From positions 62,001-126,000 of the forward strand of contig JALWYQ010000014.1 of NCBI GenBank assembly GCA_027078365.1: a stretch of 64,000 bases of DNA, given 5' to 3'. Shown one piece after another: positions 18,055 to 26,508 of the stretch (within the stretch, counting starts at the first letter, position 1; each line of letters begins with the position of its first letter). The notes under the pieces are model-generated. The model made no database searches, was not told where the DNA came from, and worked only from the letters and a program-made list of their open reading frames with translations. The position numbers and the translations under genes are program-made. The DNA comes from Phycisphaerae bacterium. GTDB taxonomy: Bacteria; Planctomycetota; Phycisphaerae; Sedimentisphaerales; Sedimentisphaeraceae.

Positions 18055-18083
18055 AATATACAAACAACTCTCTGGCATGTCAA
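18055..18083 (-). promoter_or_regulatory. tRNA-Val promoter
   Basis: A perfect TTGACA, a 17-base spacer and TATATT on the minus strand. The predicted start is about six bases before the mature tRNA 5' end. Confidence 0.85.
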
Positions 18084-18155
18084 TATTTTTAGGAAGTTAT
18101 TTCTGAAAAAGCTTAAAAAAACGTAATTAGCATTCTTTTACAATAAGTTGTAAAT

Positions 18156-18187
18156 AAAGATGGCTATCTATAAAGATAGCCATCTTT
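18156..18187 (-). terminator. Terminator of the PilM-PilN fusion operon
   Basis: A perfect 14-bp stem (AAAGATGGCTATCT with its complement) and a four-base loop lie 17 bases beyond the last stop codon. The stem ends in TTT and is followed by ATTT on the minus strand. Confidence 0.85.
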
Positions 18188-18203
18188 TATAAATACTACA
18201 CTT

Positions 18204-20045
18204 CTATAGCGGCGGCTCTTCTGGATTGCCCCCTATGTTTCCGCCACCACGAGAATCTCTAGAACGAGAAACACCCTGACGGCTTAGAATTTCAACTTCT
18301 TTATTTTTGTCAGCTTTAATTTTCTTGGATACATCAAGCATGAGAGGAGTCCAATACCTCTTGCCTATATAGGCACTGAGGTTATTTTCACCATCATAGG
18401 TATAGACAAATTCCTTAACCTTTACTTCCCTATCGATTCCACCTTTGCTAACGGTAATAGTGGCATCTTGAACTCTAACAAATGTTGCACCAGTGGAAAA
18501 ATCTACCTCTTCAACAATCTTTTTAGAAGATGTCTGGCGGTCGTTACGGCGTTGATTTAGTGTCTTTGTAACCTCAACAACGCCTCCGATCTTATCTCCA
18601 GGAGAAACAATAAACTCATGAGCTTGCCATAATCCAAGATTGTATTTAGCAACAGTGACCTTAACCCCCTTGGCAGTTTGTGACACTGGCAAGATATATT
18701 CCTTACCTTCAATTGTAACCTCACTTGTTGGCTCAGTATACTCACTCCAGAGAACAACCTTGTCATTATAACTCTCAAAGCCTTTATTACACCAATTACG
18801 GCCAACAATAGGATTAAGCACCCCTATACGCAGCCTATAACGGTAAGTTGTATTAGGTCTTGGAGAATCGTCATGTGCCCAAATAGATACGGTGTCAGGC
18901 AAGTCTTCTACGTTTGTATTTTTTGCTATAATAAGCTCGTTATATTGCTGATCTAAATTAATATCCTTTTCAGTTCTAGGAACTCGCTGTCTAGGAGCAC
19001 GTGAGCGGCGAGCTCTATTACCTCTATCATTAGCTCCACCTACATTTGGACCAGCTAAACCGTTAGCCGCAGGTTGGCGACGAGTAGGTCTTGCCCCTCT
19101 AGCACCCCTAGAAGTTCTAGATTCATCACGTTTAGCCCTGTCAGGTCTCAAGCGATTACGCTCAGCCTCTTTCTTTTGTTTAAGATATTTTGAATAAAGG
19201 GACGGCGGATACCACTTTAGATCTGCCTGCGCCACATCATACGCTTGAGGCTGCAACAAGTCCTGCCATAAATCATTGCTTTGGAACTGAATTCTAAGAA
19301 CATCTAGCCCCTTTTTAAGCTCATTAAGGTTGTCGGAAAAATTCATATAATCTGCGTATGCATCAATTTTTGTACGCCCCACATTTTCCCACTCACTCCA
19401 TGTAGAGTCATCAAGACGATACTGTCTTTGCAATTCGACCTTCGCGAAGATAACCTTCGCAAGTTCTGGATCTCTCCATTCACTCTCAATCTCTGTAGAA
19501 TTAAATGCTTTCCTAAAGTTCTCTGCTAGTTGAGCAAAATCCAATTTAGCCTCTACAGTTACAAGATCAATGTCTTGCGCAGTTGTTTCAACTTTACTGT
19601 AAGGTCTATTGGCATCAACTTTAACTTGTGGGACGAACGCAACCTCACGAACATAAGAAATCTTAACATCACTAAGGTCTGGAACACTTGGCACATCATA
19701 GAATCTTTGAGCAACTAATGCAGAGTTATGTGAACTTGGTATTGGGAAGTTAAGCCCCTCATACCCCTCCAAGCTCATTGCAAAAATTTTCTCAAACTGA
19801 CCATATCTACTAACATATCTACCCTTAGGTTTTGGATCCTGACGAAGTTTAGTATCAAGCATCTTTGCCTTTGAAAGAATCTCTTTATCGATTTGTCCTG
19901 GACCGAGGCTTCTCCCGTTTATCTCTTTACTGTTGGGACTCTTAATAACAAACATCGCAACCAAGGCAAGCGACACAAGTGCGGCTACACCCAAGATAGC
20001 AAAATGTGCATAACGCTCTACAATATTCTCTTTTATTCTACTCAT
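18204..20045 (-). CDS. Large bitopic membrane protein, third gene of the PilM-PilN fusion operon
   Basis: I cannot name this 613-residue protein. One membrane helix (about 14-34) follows a short cytoplasmic N-terminus; the rest should be extracytoplasmic. Two beta-rich regions are separated by an Arg/Gly/Asn-rich, low-complexity linker (about 295-350, with repeated RGAR, RRSR and RRQ). The second beta region starts HDDSPRPNTTYRYRLRIGVLNP, which resembles a fibronectin III-like strand pattern. The C-terminus is Gly/Arg/Pro-rich. It is last in a three-gene set with a PilM-PilN-like fusion and a PilO-like protein, so a PilP-like or periplasmic linker role is plausible but unproven. Confidence 0.5.
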   Translation of the reverse strand: MSRIKENIVERYAHFAILGVAALVSLALVAMFVIKSPNSKEINGRSLGPGQIDKEILSKAKMLDTKLRQDPKPKGRYVSRYGQFEKIFAMSLEGYEGLNFPIPSSHNSALVAQRFYDVPSVPDLSDVKISYVREVAFVPQVKVDANRPYSKVETTAQDIDLVTVEAKLDFAQLAENFRKAFNSTEIESEWRDPELAKVIFAKVELQRQYRLDDSTWSEWENVGRTKIDAYADYMNFSDNLNELKKGLDVLRIQFQSNDLWQDLLQPQAYDVAQADLKWYPPSLYSKYLKQKKEAERNRLRPDRAKRDESRTSRGARGARPTRRQPAANGLAGPNVGGANDRGNRARRSRAPRQRVPRTEKDINLDQQYNELIIAKNTNVEDLPDTVSIWAHDDSPRPNTTYRYRLRIGVLNPIVGRNWCNKGFESYNDKVVLWSEYTEPTSEVTIEGKEYILPVSQTAKGVKVTVAKYNLGLWQAHEFIVSPGDKIGGVVEVTKTLNQRRNDRQTSSKKIVEEVDFSTGATFVRVQDATITVSKGGIDREVKVKEFVYTYDGENNLSAYIGKRYWTPLMLDVSKKIKADKNKEVEILSRQGVSRSRDSRGGGNIGGNPEEPPL

Positions 20046-20078
20046 ATATAAATCCCTGAATAATCAGCTTATAATCAA

Positions 20079-21254
20079 TTACTTATCTTGCTCAAAAAGC
20101 TCTTTTATCTGTTTTGGTTTAATCACGTCGTATGTATCACGCAGGAAGACATACTCACATACAGCTGTCCATTTAACGACCGCAGAACTGCCGTATCTAT
20201 AGCGTTGATTACTAGCACTATCGCGTATTACAGGTGCAATATTACAACTAAGAATGGTTATCTGGTTATGTTTGTAATCTTTAGGAGCATCTTTTCCACT
20301 CCATCCCTTAAATATAGAACTTTTCTCACTACAAAGCTCTTTCATAAGCTCAGAGACTTTGTCAGCAGCAACGATAAAGGAGACACTAAAATGTATTACA
20401 TCAATGAATTTGTCACATTTTCTATTCGTCCAAGCTTGTTCTCCGATCCCTACAGACGAATCTGAAGTAACATAGGTTGGCGTATCTGAGTCAGACATTC
20501 TTCCATCAGACTTACCAACTGAATGCGTAAAGGATATGCCGACAAGTTTCTTAACAGGTGAATCAAATACTGATTTGGAATCAGCGTTCATTGAGGCGAT
20601 AGTATCAGCAATATCCTCATAAACCCAGAATGCAATCTGAGAATCCCAGCACTTCTTTACTGCGTCATCCTGACCTGCAAATCTATATTCTTTCCAAACA
20701 TTGTACCAAGAAAAAACATCTGGAGCCGCATAAACTCTTATCTGGCTAGCCCTCTTTTTACAGATGGCATCTTCGATAGGATCAACAGCACTTGAGTCTG
20801 ATCGCCTTGACCTATTACGACCATTAGTTACAGAACTAGCAATATCTAATTCTTTTTGACTCGGAGCATCACCTGCATTCATCTTTTCCAGAAGCTCTTC
20901 AATTGCCTTTTGGTATTTATCCCCAAAATCTTTGAAAATCTGCCTTGAAGAGTCGCGTGGTTCAGGAAACACATCGTAAGAAATCAACTCTCTTAAAGAG
21001 CTAGCCTTAACCAACGATTCTATTTTTTTCTTGTCTGCTTCATGCTTATCTTGATATTCTTGTTCTATCTTGGCCTGCCTCTGAGAAGGAGTCTTTCTTA
21101 TTTGAACATCTACCTTTCTAGCTAAGTTAAAACTGCTATCCATCCCCTTCTTAACGGTAGAGTTAATCATGATTGAAAGAACTATTAAGATGATAGCTAC
21201 CAACATAATTACAGAAGGTACTATCAATGCCATATTTTTCTTTATAAAGTTCAT
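20079..21254 (-). CDS. Bitopic membrane protein, PilO-like by position and topology
   Basis: A 391-residue protein with one N-terminal membrane helix (about 9-29), a charged helical segment rich in Lys, Gln and Asp (about 45-140) and a C-terminal mixed domain (about 250-385). In that domain VIHFSVSFIVAADKVSELMKEL followed by ITILSCNIAPVI resembles the strand-helix-strand pattern of PilO ferredoxin-like domains. The sequence is far from classical PilO and much longer, so this is inference from topology and from the place directly after a PilM-PilN-like fusion. It lies 46 bases after that gene and 33 before the next. Confidence 0.5.
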   Translation of the reverse strand: MNFIKKNMALIVPSVIMLVAIILIVLSIMINSTVKKGMDSSFNLARKVDVQIRKTPSQRQAKIEQEYQDKHEADKKKIESLVKASSLRELISYDVFPEPRDSSRQIFKDFGDKYQKAIEELLEKMNAGDAPSQKELDIASSVTNGRNRSRRSDSSAVDPIEDAICKKRASQIRVYAAPDVFSWYNVWKEYRFAGQDDAVKKCWDSQIAFWVYEDIADTIASMNADSKSVFDSPVKKLVGISFTHSVGKSDGRMSDSDTPTYVTSDSSVGIGEQAWTNRKCDKFIDVIHFSVSFIVAADKVSELMKELCSEKSSIFKGWSGKDAPKDYKHNQITILSCNIAPVIRDSASNQRYRYGSSAVVKWTAVCEYVFLRDTYDVIKPKQIKELFEQDK

Positions 21255-21300
21255 ATATCTGTTTACACCTCTTAAAAGCTATTCGTTAATAACCAACCTC

Positions 21301-23496
21301 TTAATATTCTCCGCCTTTTTTCTCCTCAGGAGCATCCTTCCAGGTAAACTTAGCCTTTATCCTAAACCAATGATCTCTGACTATATATTTTTCCTCTCCA
21401 GACTTATCAAATTGTTTTAGGCCAGTCTCGTCAATGACGGCAACCTTGCTAATCTCCTCACCTGTCATAGGATCAATCAAGACATCTTCTTCAAGTATAC
21501 GGTCACTACTGCCATTCCTTGAACGTGAACGCGTGTTTGGCGACGGTCCCTTGCTATGAACACGAACAACCCTAACTTTCTCTCCTATACCATCTGGCAT
21601 GTCAGCAGAGTTAAGATCAACTTCACCCTGTTCAAAGACAAAACTAGAAACAGAATCTTTGTCAAAGAGTTTAAATCTTCCCTTTTTGAAAAGCTTGTTG
21701 AAATGTATTAAACGAGTAATAAAGCCCCATTTGCTCTTATCGTTACCCACGCCAGCAGGATCAAGTAACTCTCCCATCTTGGCATACGGTGAATAGCCCT
21801 CTATGACAACTAGAAAACCTGCGCCATCTTCTTTCTTAGGTTTATCTTCCTGGTAGCCATCAACCTGCATTTCTGGATACATTCCAGGCATGCCCGGATC
21901 GACAACATTATGCTTAGATTTACGCCTGTGGCCACTACTTCTTTGTGTTAAACCAAATGTAGCAGATGCAACACTGTCTGTGTAATTAATTTTACAGCTT
22001 GTTATAAACAACATCTTGCGCTCACCACGCGGAATAGATTTAACAGTATCAACATCCCCTGACTTAAACGCTTCGAATAGCTTAGCTTGGTCAGGCGTAT
22101 TCTCTGCATTAGGTAAACAAGAAATTAGACCGTCGATAAAATTAGGTATCACATTGCGATAATTAAAAAGCGAGAACTGCTTATTAATTGCATCGTTAAG
22201 AGGCTTATCGCGATTCTCCTGTTCAGCTAAAGCGGAAGATGCCGCCTTAGCTCTACTTAAAGCTGAATTTATAGAGGCTCTTGTACTTTTATTTGATGCA
22301 TAAGCTCCCTTATCAATAAAAGCCCTCATAAGACACAATATACCAGCAACAAGTAGCACTGCAGCAGCAATCATTAAGATACTAGATTTTTGTTGCCATG
22401 CCATAGCTCTAGCAATTTTCTTTGGCAACAAATCACTTTTAATTTTTGCTTCTCCAAGAGCTTGAACTCCTACACCATATGCAACAGCATACTCAGCAAG
22501 ATTTTCATGGAATTTAGCACTAGAAGTACCTTGCCCAACCGATAACCTCTTATAAGAATCAGGTCTGGCTACTGGAACACCTAAACTCTGTTGCAAATAC
22601 TTGGTCAAGCCCTGAAGCTTCATTCCGCCGCCTAGTGCAACAACATTTGATAGTTCTATATCATTAGTGCTACCAAAATAACCAATAGACCTCTGGATTT
22701 CTTCCGCAAAGTTAGTGTAAACAGGCTTCATAGCTTGAAAAATCTGTTTAGAATATTTGCTAACTGGAGCAGTACGCTTGAGTTTCTCAGCCTTGGCAAA
22801 ATCCAACTTAAAGGCATCCGCAATCGATTCTGTAAACTCATTACCACCAATAGGGATGGACCTTTGCCACACACTATTCTCAGAACAGATAACTATATTG
22901 GTATTATCGGTGCCCATATCAACAATAACAGTTGCCTTATTAGGCTGCTTACTAAAAGCCTCATTATCATAGTAAGCATAGTTGTAAAGCGCAATAGGCG
23001 CCATCTGGACACTCGAAACTCTGATATTCTGAGACGAATAGCTATCTAGTATGTCGCTGATTATTTCATTCTTGATTGCAAAAATACCAACAGAAACCTC
23101 TGGACTATCAGGCTCATCCATTATCTGGTAATCCCATTCAACTTCATTGATATCAAACGGTATCTGCTGGGCGGCTTCAAATTGAATGATTTGAGGTATC
23201 TTCTTAGGCTCTACCGGTGGCAACTTGATAAATCGAGCAAAACTTGTCTGGCCCGCTACCGAAATCGCCACATATTGGCCTTTAAGATCATGTTTCTCTG
23301 AGAACTTAGCAAGACTCGAAGCAAGTTCTTCTTCTCGTTGTTGCTCACTAACATCTGGTGCACTTAAGATTTTAGAATGCTCAATTACCTCAAAATCAAG
23401 CACTTCAACACCATTGTTGCTTAAACTAAGGTTAAGTGCCTTCAGTGAGCAATTTCCAACATCGATTGCCCAGACACTCTTAGCCTTTGAAGCCAT
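21301..23496 (-). CDS. PilM-PilN-like fusion protein (type IV pilus assembly platform)
   Basis: A 731-residue protein. Residues about 5-345 are a PilM/FtsA-type actin-like ATPase: AIDVGNCSLKALNLS, the PilM motif FEAAQQIPFDINEVEWDYQ, VIVDMGTDNTNIVI and VALGGGMKLQGLTKYLQ. After it comes a basic LLPKKIARAMAWQQ stretch like the start of PilN, a membrane helix (about 370-392) and some 340 residues outside the membrane, so a PilM and a PilN-like part appear fused. Classical PilM has about 350 residues. The ATG at 23496 follows GGAG; the TTG five codons upstream is not needed. It heads an operon and is divergent from mtaB. A second, unfused PilM lies at 39834-40943. Confidence 0.82.
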   Translation of the reverse strand: MASKAKSVWAIDVGNCSLKALNLSLSNNGVEVLDFEVIEHSKILSAPDVSEQQREEELASSLAKFSEKHDLKGQYVAISVAGQTSFARFIKLPPVEPKKIPQIIQFEAAQQIPFDINEVEWDYQIMDEPDSPEVSVGIFAIKNEIISDILDSYSSQNIRVSSVQMAPIALYNYAYYDNEAFSKQPNKATVIVDMGTDNTNIVICSENSVWQRSIPIGGNEFTESIADAFKLDFAKAEKLKRTAPVSKYSKQIFQAMKPVYTNFAEEIQRSIGYFGSTNDIELSNVVALGGGMKLQGLTKYLQQSLGVPVARPDSYKRLSVGQGTSSAKFHENLAEYAVAYGVGVQALGEAKIKSDLLPKKIARAMAWQQKSSILMIAAAVLLVAGILCLMRAFIDKGAYASNKSTRASINSALSRAKAASSALAEQENRDKPLNDAINKQFSLFNYRNVIPNFIDGLISCLPNAENTPDQAKLFEAFKSGDVDTVKSIPRGERKMLFITSCKINYTDSVASATFGLTQRSSGHRRKSKHNVVDPGMPGMYPEMQVDGYQEDKPKKEDGAGFLVVIEGYSPYAKMGELLDPAGVGNDKSKWGFITRLIHFNKLFKKGRFKLFDKDSVSSFVFEQGEVDLNSADMPDGIGEKVRVVRVHSKGPSPNTRSRSRNGSSDRILEEDVLIDPMTGEEISKVAVIDETGLKQFDKSGEEKYIVRDHWFRIKAKFTWKDAPEEKKGGEY

Positions 23497-23515
23497 ATTG
23501 TATTTCTCCAAAATA

Positions 23516-23544
23516 TTTACAAAATTATGGGCTTGAAATATAAC
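23516..23544 (+). promoter_or_regulatory. mtaB promoter
   Basis: TTTACA, a 17-base spacer and TATAAC (5/6 and 5/6). The predicted start near 23551 leaves only about ten bases before the first ATG of mtaB, and no SD is seen there. Confidence 0.6.
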
Positions 23545-23560
23545 CTGTTATTAATATCCT

Positions 23561-24928
23561 ATGCAAGCTATGAAAACATTTAAAATAATATCGCTAGGTT
23601 GCAAAGTCAACCAATATGAAAGTCAGCAAATCAGAGAACTTCTCGAAAGCTTTGGTCTGCGCCAAGCAGAGGAAAAACAAAGCCCCGATATTGCCGTAAT
23701 CCATACGTGCTGCGTAACCCAAGCGGCAGCATCAAAAAGTCGCCAAGCTATACGCAAAATATTAAATAGCAATAGCTCGTGCAAGATAATTGCAACAGGA
23801 TGCCTTACCAGCATAGACGGCAACGAAACCGCCAATATTCCCAAAGAAGTAATGCTTGTAGCTAGGGAAAACGCCCTCACCAAAGCTATACAATCTGCAC
23901 TAGGCAATATTGCGAATAACGCTAAAAACACACAGCACTCTGTGACTAGTAAAACCGCAAACGAGACTAAAATCAAGGATAAAAAAGAGGCTCCTTTATC
24001 CAATGACCCCCTCGGACTAGCATCGCTCAATTCATACAAAAACCAATCTAGAGCTTTTTTGAAAATACAGGATGGTTGCGACGCCTTTTGCACATACTGC
24101 ATAATACCGAAGACTCGCAAACTAATGTGGTCAAACCCGGCTGAAAATGTACTAGATGAAGCTAAACGTCTAGTCGACGCTGGACATAAAGAAATCGTAC
24201 TAACCGGTATTTTCCTAGGGGCGTATGGGCAAGTAACAACGAAAAGAAAACAATGGAATCCAGAGCGTCAAAAAGAGTTCATAAAACTCATTGAAATGGT
24301 TGCTCAAATCGATGGACTCAAGCGATTAAGACTGAGCTCCATGGAACCTGGAGACGTGACAGAAGACTTATTAAAAGTTTTTAAAGCCTACGATAATATC
24401 GCCCCACACTTGCATTTACCTCTTCAGTCTGGGTCATCAAAGATACTCAAAAGAATGAATAGACAGTACAACAAAAAGATGTACATGGACATGATAGAAC
24501 TAGTTAATAAGACACTAGATGACCCTGCTATAACTACGGATATAATCGTTGGCTTTCCAGGAGAAAATCAAGACGATTTCGAGGAGACAATCAAAATGGC
24601 TCAATTTGCGCAGTTTGCCAAAATGCACGTGTTTAGTTTTTCTCTTAGAAAAGGAACTGCTGCAGAAAAAATGACTGGCAAAAACTCCGCCGCAACGATA
24701 AAAGATAGAGCCAAAATACTAACAACCCTCGGCAATGAGCTCCAAGAAAAATATCGAGCAAGATTCTCTGGTAAAGAGATAAGTGTTATTGTTGAAAATC
24801 CAGAAACACAAAGCGGAATGTGTGATAGATACTTTGATGTTAAATTAATAGGAAAAAGATTAGCCAAAGGAGATTTTACAAGAGCAGTACTATCTCAGAA
24901 TTGCAGAGAAGCTACGGTTATAGAATAA
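23561..24928 (+). CDS. mtaB: tRNA t6A37 methylthiotransferase MtaB
   Basis: A 455-residue radical SAM enzyme that adds a methylthio group to t6A at position 37 of ANN-decoding tRNAs. The N-terminal UPF0004 domain has SLGCKVNQYES (C14), HTCCVT (C50/C51) and ATGCL (C81), ligands of the auxiliary 4Fe-4S cluster. The radical SAM motif DGCDAFCTYC supplies C173, C177 and C180. LPLQSGSSKILKRMNRQY and TDIIVGFPGE are further family signatures, and a TRAM-like tail ends the protein. GCKVNQYES marks MtaB rather than MiaB. A second ATG three codons in (23570) is also possible. It converges with the NtrC-type gene with nine bases between stops. Confidence 0.93.
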   Translation: MQAMKTFKIISLGCKVNQYESQQIRELLESFGLRQAEEKQSPDIAVIHTCCVTQAAASKSRQAIRKILNSNSSCKIIATGCLTSIDGNETANIPKEVMLVARENALTKAIQSALGNIANNAKNTQHSVTSKTANETKIKDKKEAPLSNDPLGLASLNSYKNQSRAFLKIQDGCDAFCTYCIIPKTRKLMWSNPAENVLDEAKRLVDAGHKEIVLTGIFLGAYGQVTTKRKQWNPERQKEFIKLIEMVAQIDGLKRLRLSSMEPGDVTEDLLKVFKAYDNIAPHLHLPLQSGSSKILKRMNRQYNKKMYMDMIELVNKTLDDPAITTDIIVGFPGENQDDFEETIKMAQFAQFAKMHVFSFSLRKGTAAEKMTGKNSAATIKDRAKILTTLGNELQEKYRARFSGKEISVIVENPETQSGMCDRYFDVKLIGKRLAKGDFTRAVLSQNCREATVIE

Positions 24929-24937
24929 TAGCCGATT

Positions 24938-26314
24938 CTAGAGTCCAAACTCTTTGATTTTTCTATAAAGAGTACGCTCACCTATCTTCAGGATTTTCGA
25001 CGCCTTCTCTCTATTACCACCAACCATATTTAACGTACTCCTGATAGCCTCTTTCTCTATATCACTTAACGATTTACCTGCAAGACTTTCCGTCTCTTTA
25101 CCTTGAGTTAGAGCCAATATCTTGTGAATGTCAGGTGGGATATCCTTAACATCAATCATTATGCCATCACTCATTACAACCATAGCGCGGATAGCGTGAC
25201 GTAATTGTCTGATATTACCTGGCCAATTATAATTTAGCAGTATGTTCATCGCCGGCTCAGAAATATTCACCATATCAATCCCTAGCTCAGCACAAGATTG
25301 AGATATAAAATAGTAAACTAAGTCAGGGATATCTTCTCTTCGGTTACGCAACGGCGGTAGAGTTACGCTAACACCCTTTATTCTGAAATATAAATCTTGT
25401 CTAAATTTCTTTTCTTCCACCAGTTTTGCAAGATCATGATTTGTCGCACTTACAATACGTACATCAACCTTTACAGATCGCGTAGAACCAACTGGAGTGA
25501 TTACACCATCTTCAAGTACTCGTAACAGCTTAGCCTGCATACTAGCTGGCATATCACCAATCTCATCTAGGAATAGAGTTCCTTTATCTGCAACTTCAAA
25601 CAATCCTTTTCTATCGGATAAAGCCCCGGTGAAAGCACCTTTAGTGTGTCCAAAGAGCTCACTTTCCAACAATGTCTCGCTTAAGCCCGCACAGTTAACT
25701 GGTTGATACTCTCTAGAAGCCCTAGGTGAATTATCGTGGAGAGCCCTTGCAATTAGCTCTTTTCCACTACCACTCTCACCCTCAATTAATACACTAAGAT
25801 TGGTAGCAGAAACCTTTTTTATAACTTTATAAACATGTAGCATTGCTGGAGAAGAGCTAAGAACTCCTCCATAAACAAAATTGCTACTATCTCGCTTATC
25901 AGCGGAAACCTCTACAGCGACATTATTACTACTAGATTTAGCACTACAGACCAACGCCCTCTCAAATATGTCATTAAGTTCATCTGCTGTAATTGGTTTG
26001 GAGAAGTAATCGTACACTCCTAGACGCATTGCAATCTTACAGCTATCTATGGTTGCGTGATCTGTAACCACCACGATTTTGGTTTCTGGAGCTATCTTTT
26101 TGATCTCACGCAAAAAATCAATTCCACTGAGATTTCCTGAGAAGTAAATTTCTGTAAAAATAAAGTCAACACTACTACGCTCAATAATGCCTAGCGCTGA
26201 CTGAGGATCAGATACAACTTCAATGGTATCGCTATATTTGCATATGACATCGCGCAGGGCTCCTCCTTGCTGCTTATTATCCACAATAAGGACACTTTGT
26301 TTCTGTGCGTTCAT
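24938..26314 (-). CDS. NtrC-family sigma-54 activator with degenerate receiver (Asp to Glu)
   Basis: A 458-residue regulator. The N-terminal receiver (about 6-120) has D12 and K106, but the phosphoacceptor position reads FTEIYFSG, so E55 replaces Asp. The AAA+ domain (about 148-385) has Walker A GESGSGKE, the sigma-54 contact loop GAFTGA (226-231) and Walker [10 protein letters not shown]. The Fis-type helix-turn-helix [20 protein letters not shown] ends the protein. It should activate sigma-54 promoters, probably with pilus genes among the targets given the adjacent clusters, but I saw no convincing -24/-12 site. No partner kinase is adjacent. Acidic substitution could make it constitutively active. 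Confidence 0.9.
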   Translation of the reverse strand: MNAQKQSVLIVDNKQQGGALRDVICKYSDTIEVVSDPQSALGIIERSSVDFIFTEIYFSGNLSGIDFLREIKKIAPETKIVVVTDHATIDSCKIAMRLGVYDYFSKPITADELNDIFERALVCSAKSSSNNVAVEVSADKRDSSNFVYGGVLSSSPAMLHVYKVIKKVSATNLSVLIEGESGSGKELIARALHDNSPRASREYQPVNCAGLSETLLESELFGHTKGAFTGALSDRKGLFEVADKGTLFLDEIGDMPASMQAKLLRVLEDGVITPVGSTRSVKVDVRIVSATNHDLAKLVEEKKFRQDLYFRIKGVSVTLPPLRNRREDIPDLVYYFISQSCAELGIDMVNISEPAMNILLNYNWPGNIRQLRHAIRAMVVMSDGIMIDVKDIPPDIHKILALTQGKETESLAGKSLSDIEKEAIRSTLNMVGGNREKASKILKIGERTLYRKIKEFGL

Positions 26315-26456
26315 TTTTCCCCTGCGACATCAAACCGTTAAATTAGACACTATATCTAGAGCTTAAACCAGACAACAGAGTATAGTACACATACTTGATA
26401 TTATCAAGTCTATCTATTTGTGCGCAGCCATACTTGCCACTAGTTTCATAAAGATA

Positions 26457-26488
26457 TAAAAAAAGAGCAGAGTAGGAACTCTGCTCTT
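26457..26488 (-). terminator. pnp intrinsic terminator
   Basis: AAGAGCAGAG pairs perfectly with CTCTGCTCTT around a six-base loop, followed by a T run on the minus strand. It lies about 20 bases after the pnp stop. Confidence 0.96.
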
Positions 26489-26508
26489 AGAAAGTTTAAA
26501 GACACCTT

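Noticed and set aside
23623-24120. Open frame of 165 codons on the minus strand inside mtaB
   Set aside because: It lies wholly within a well-conserved radical SAM gene, has no SD or family resemblance, and looks like a shadow of the plus-strand codons.
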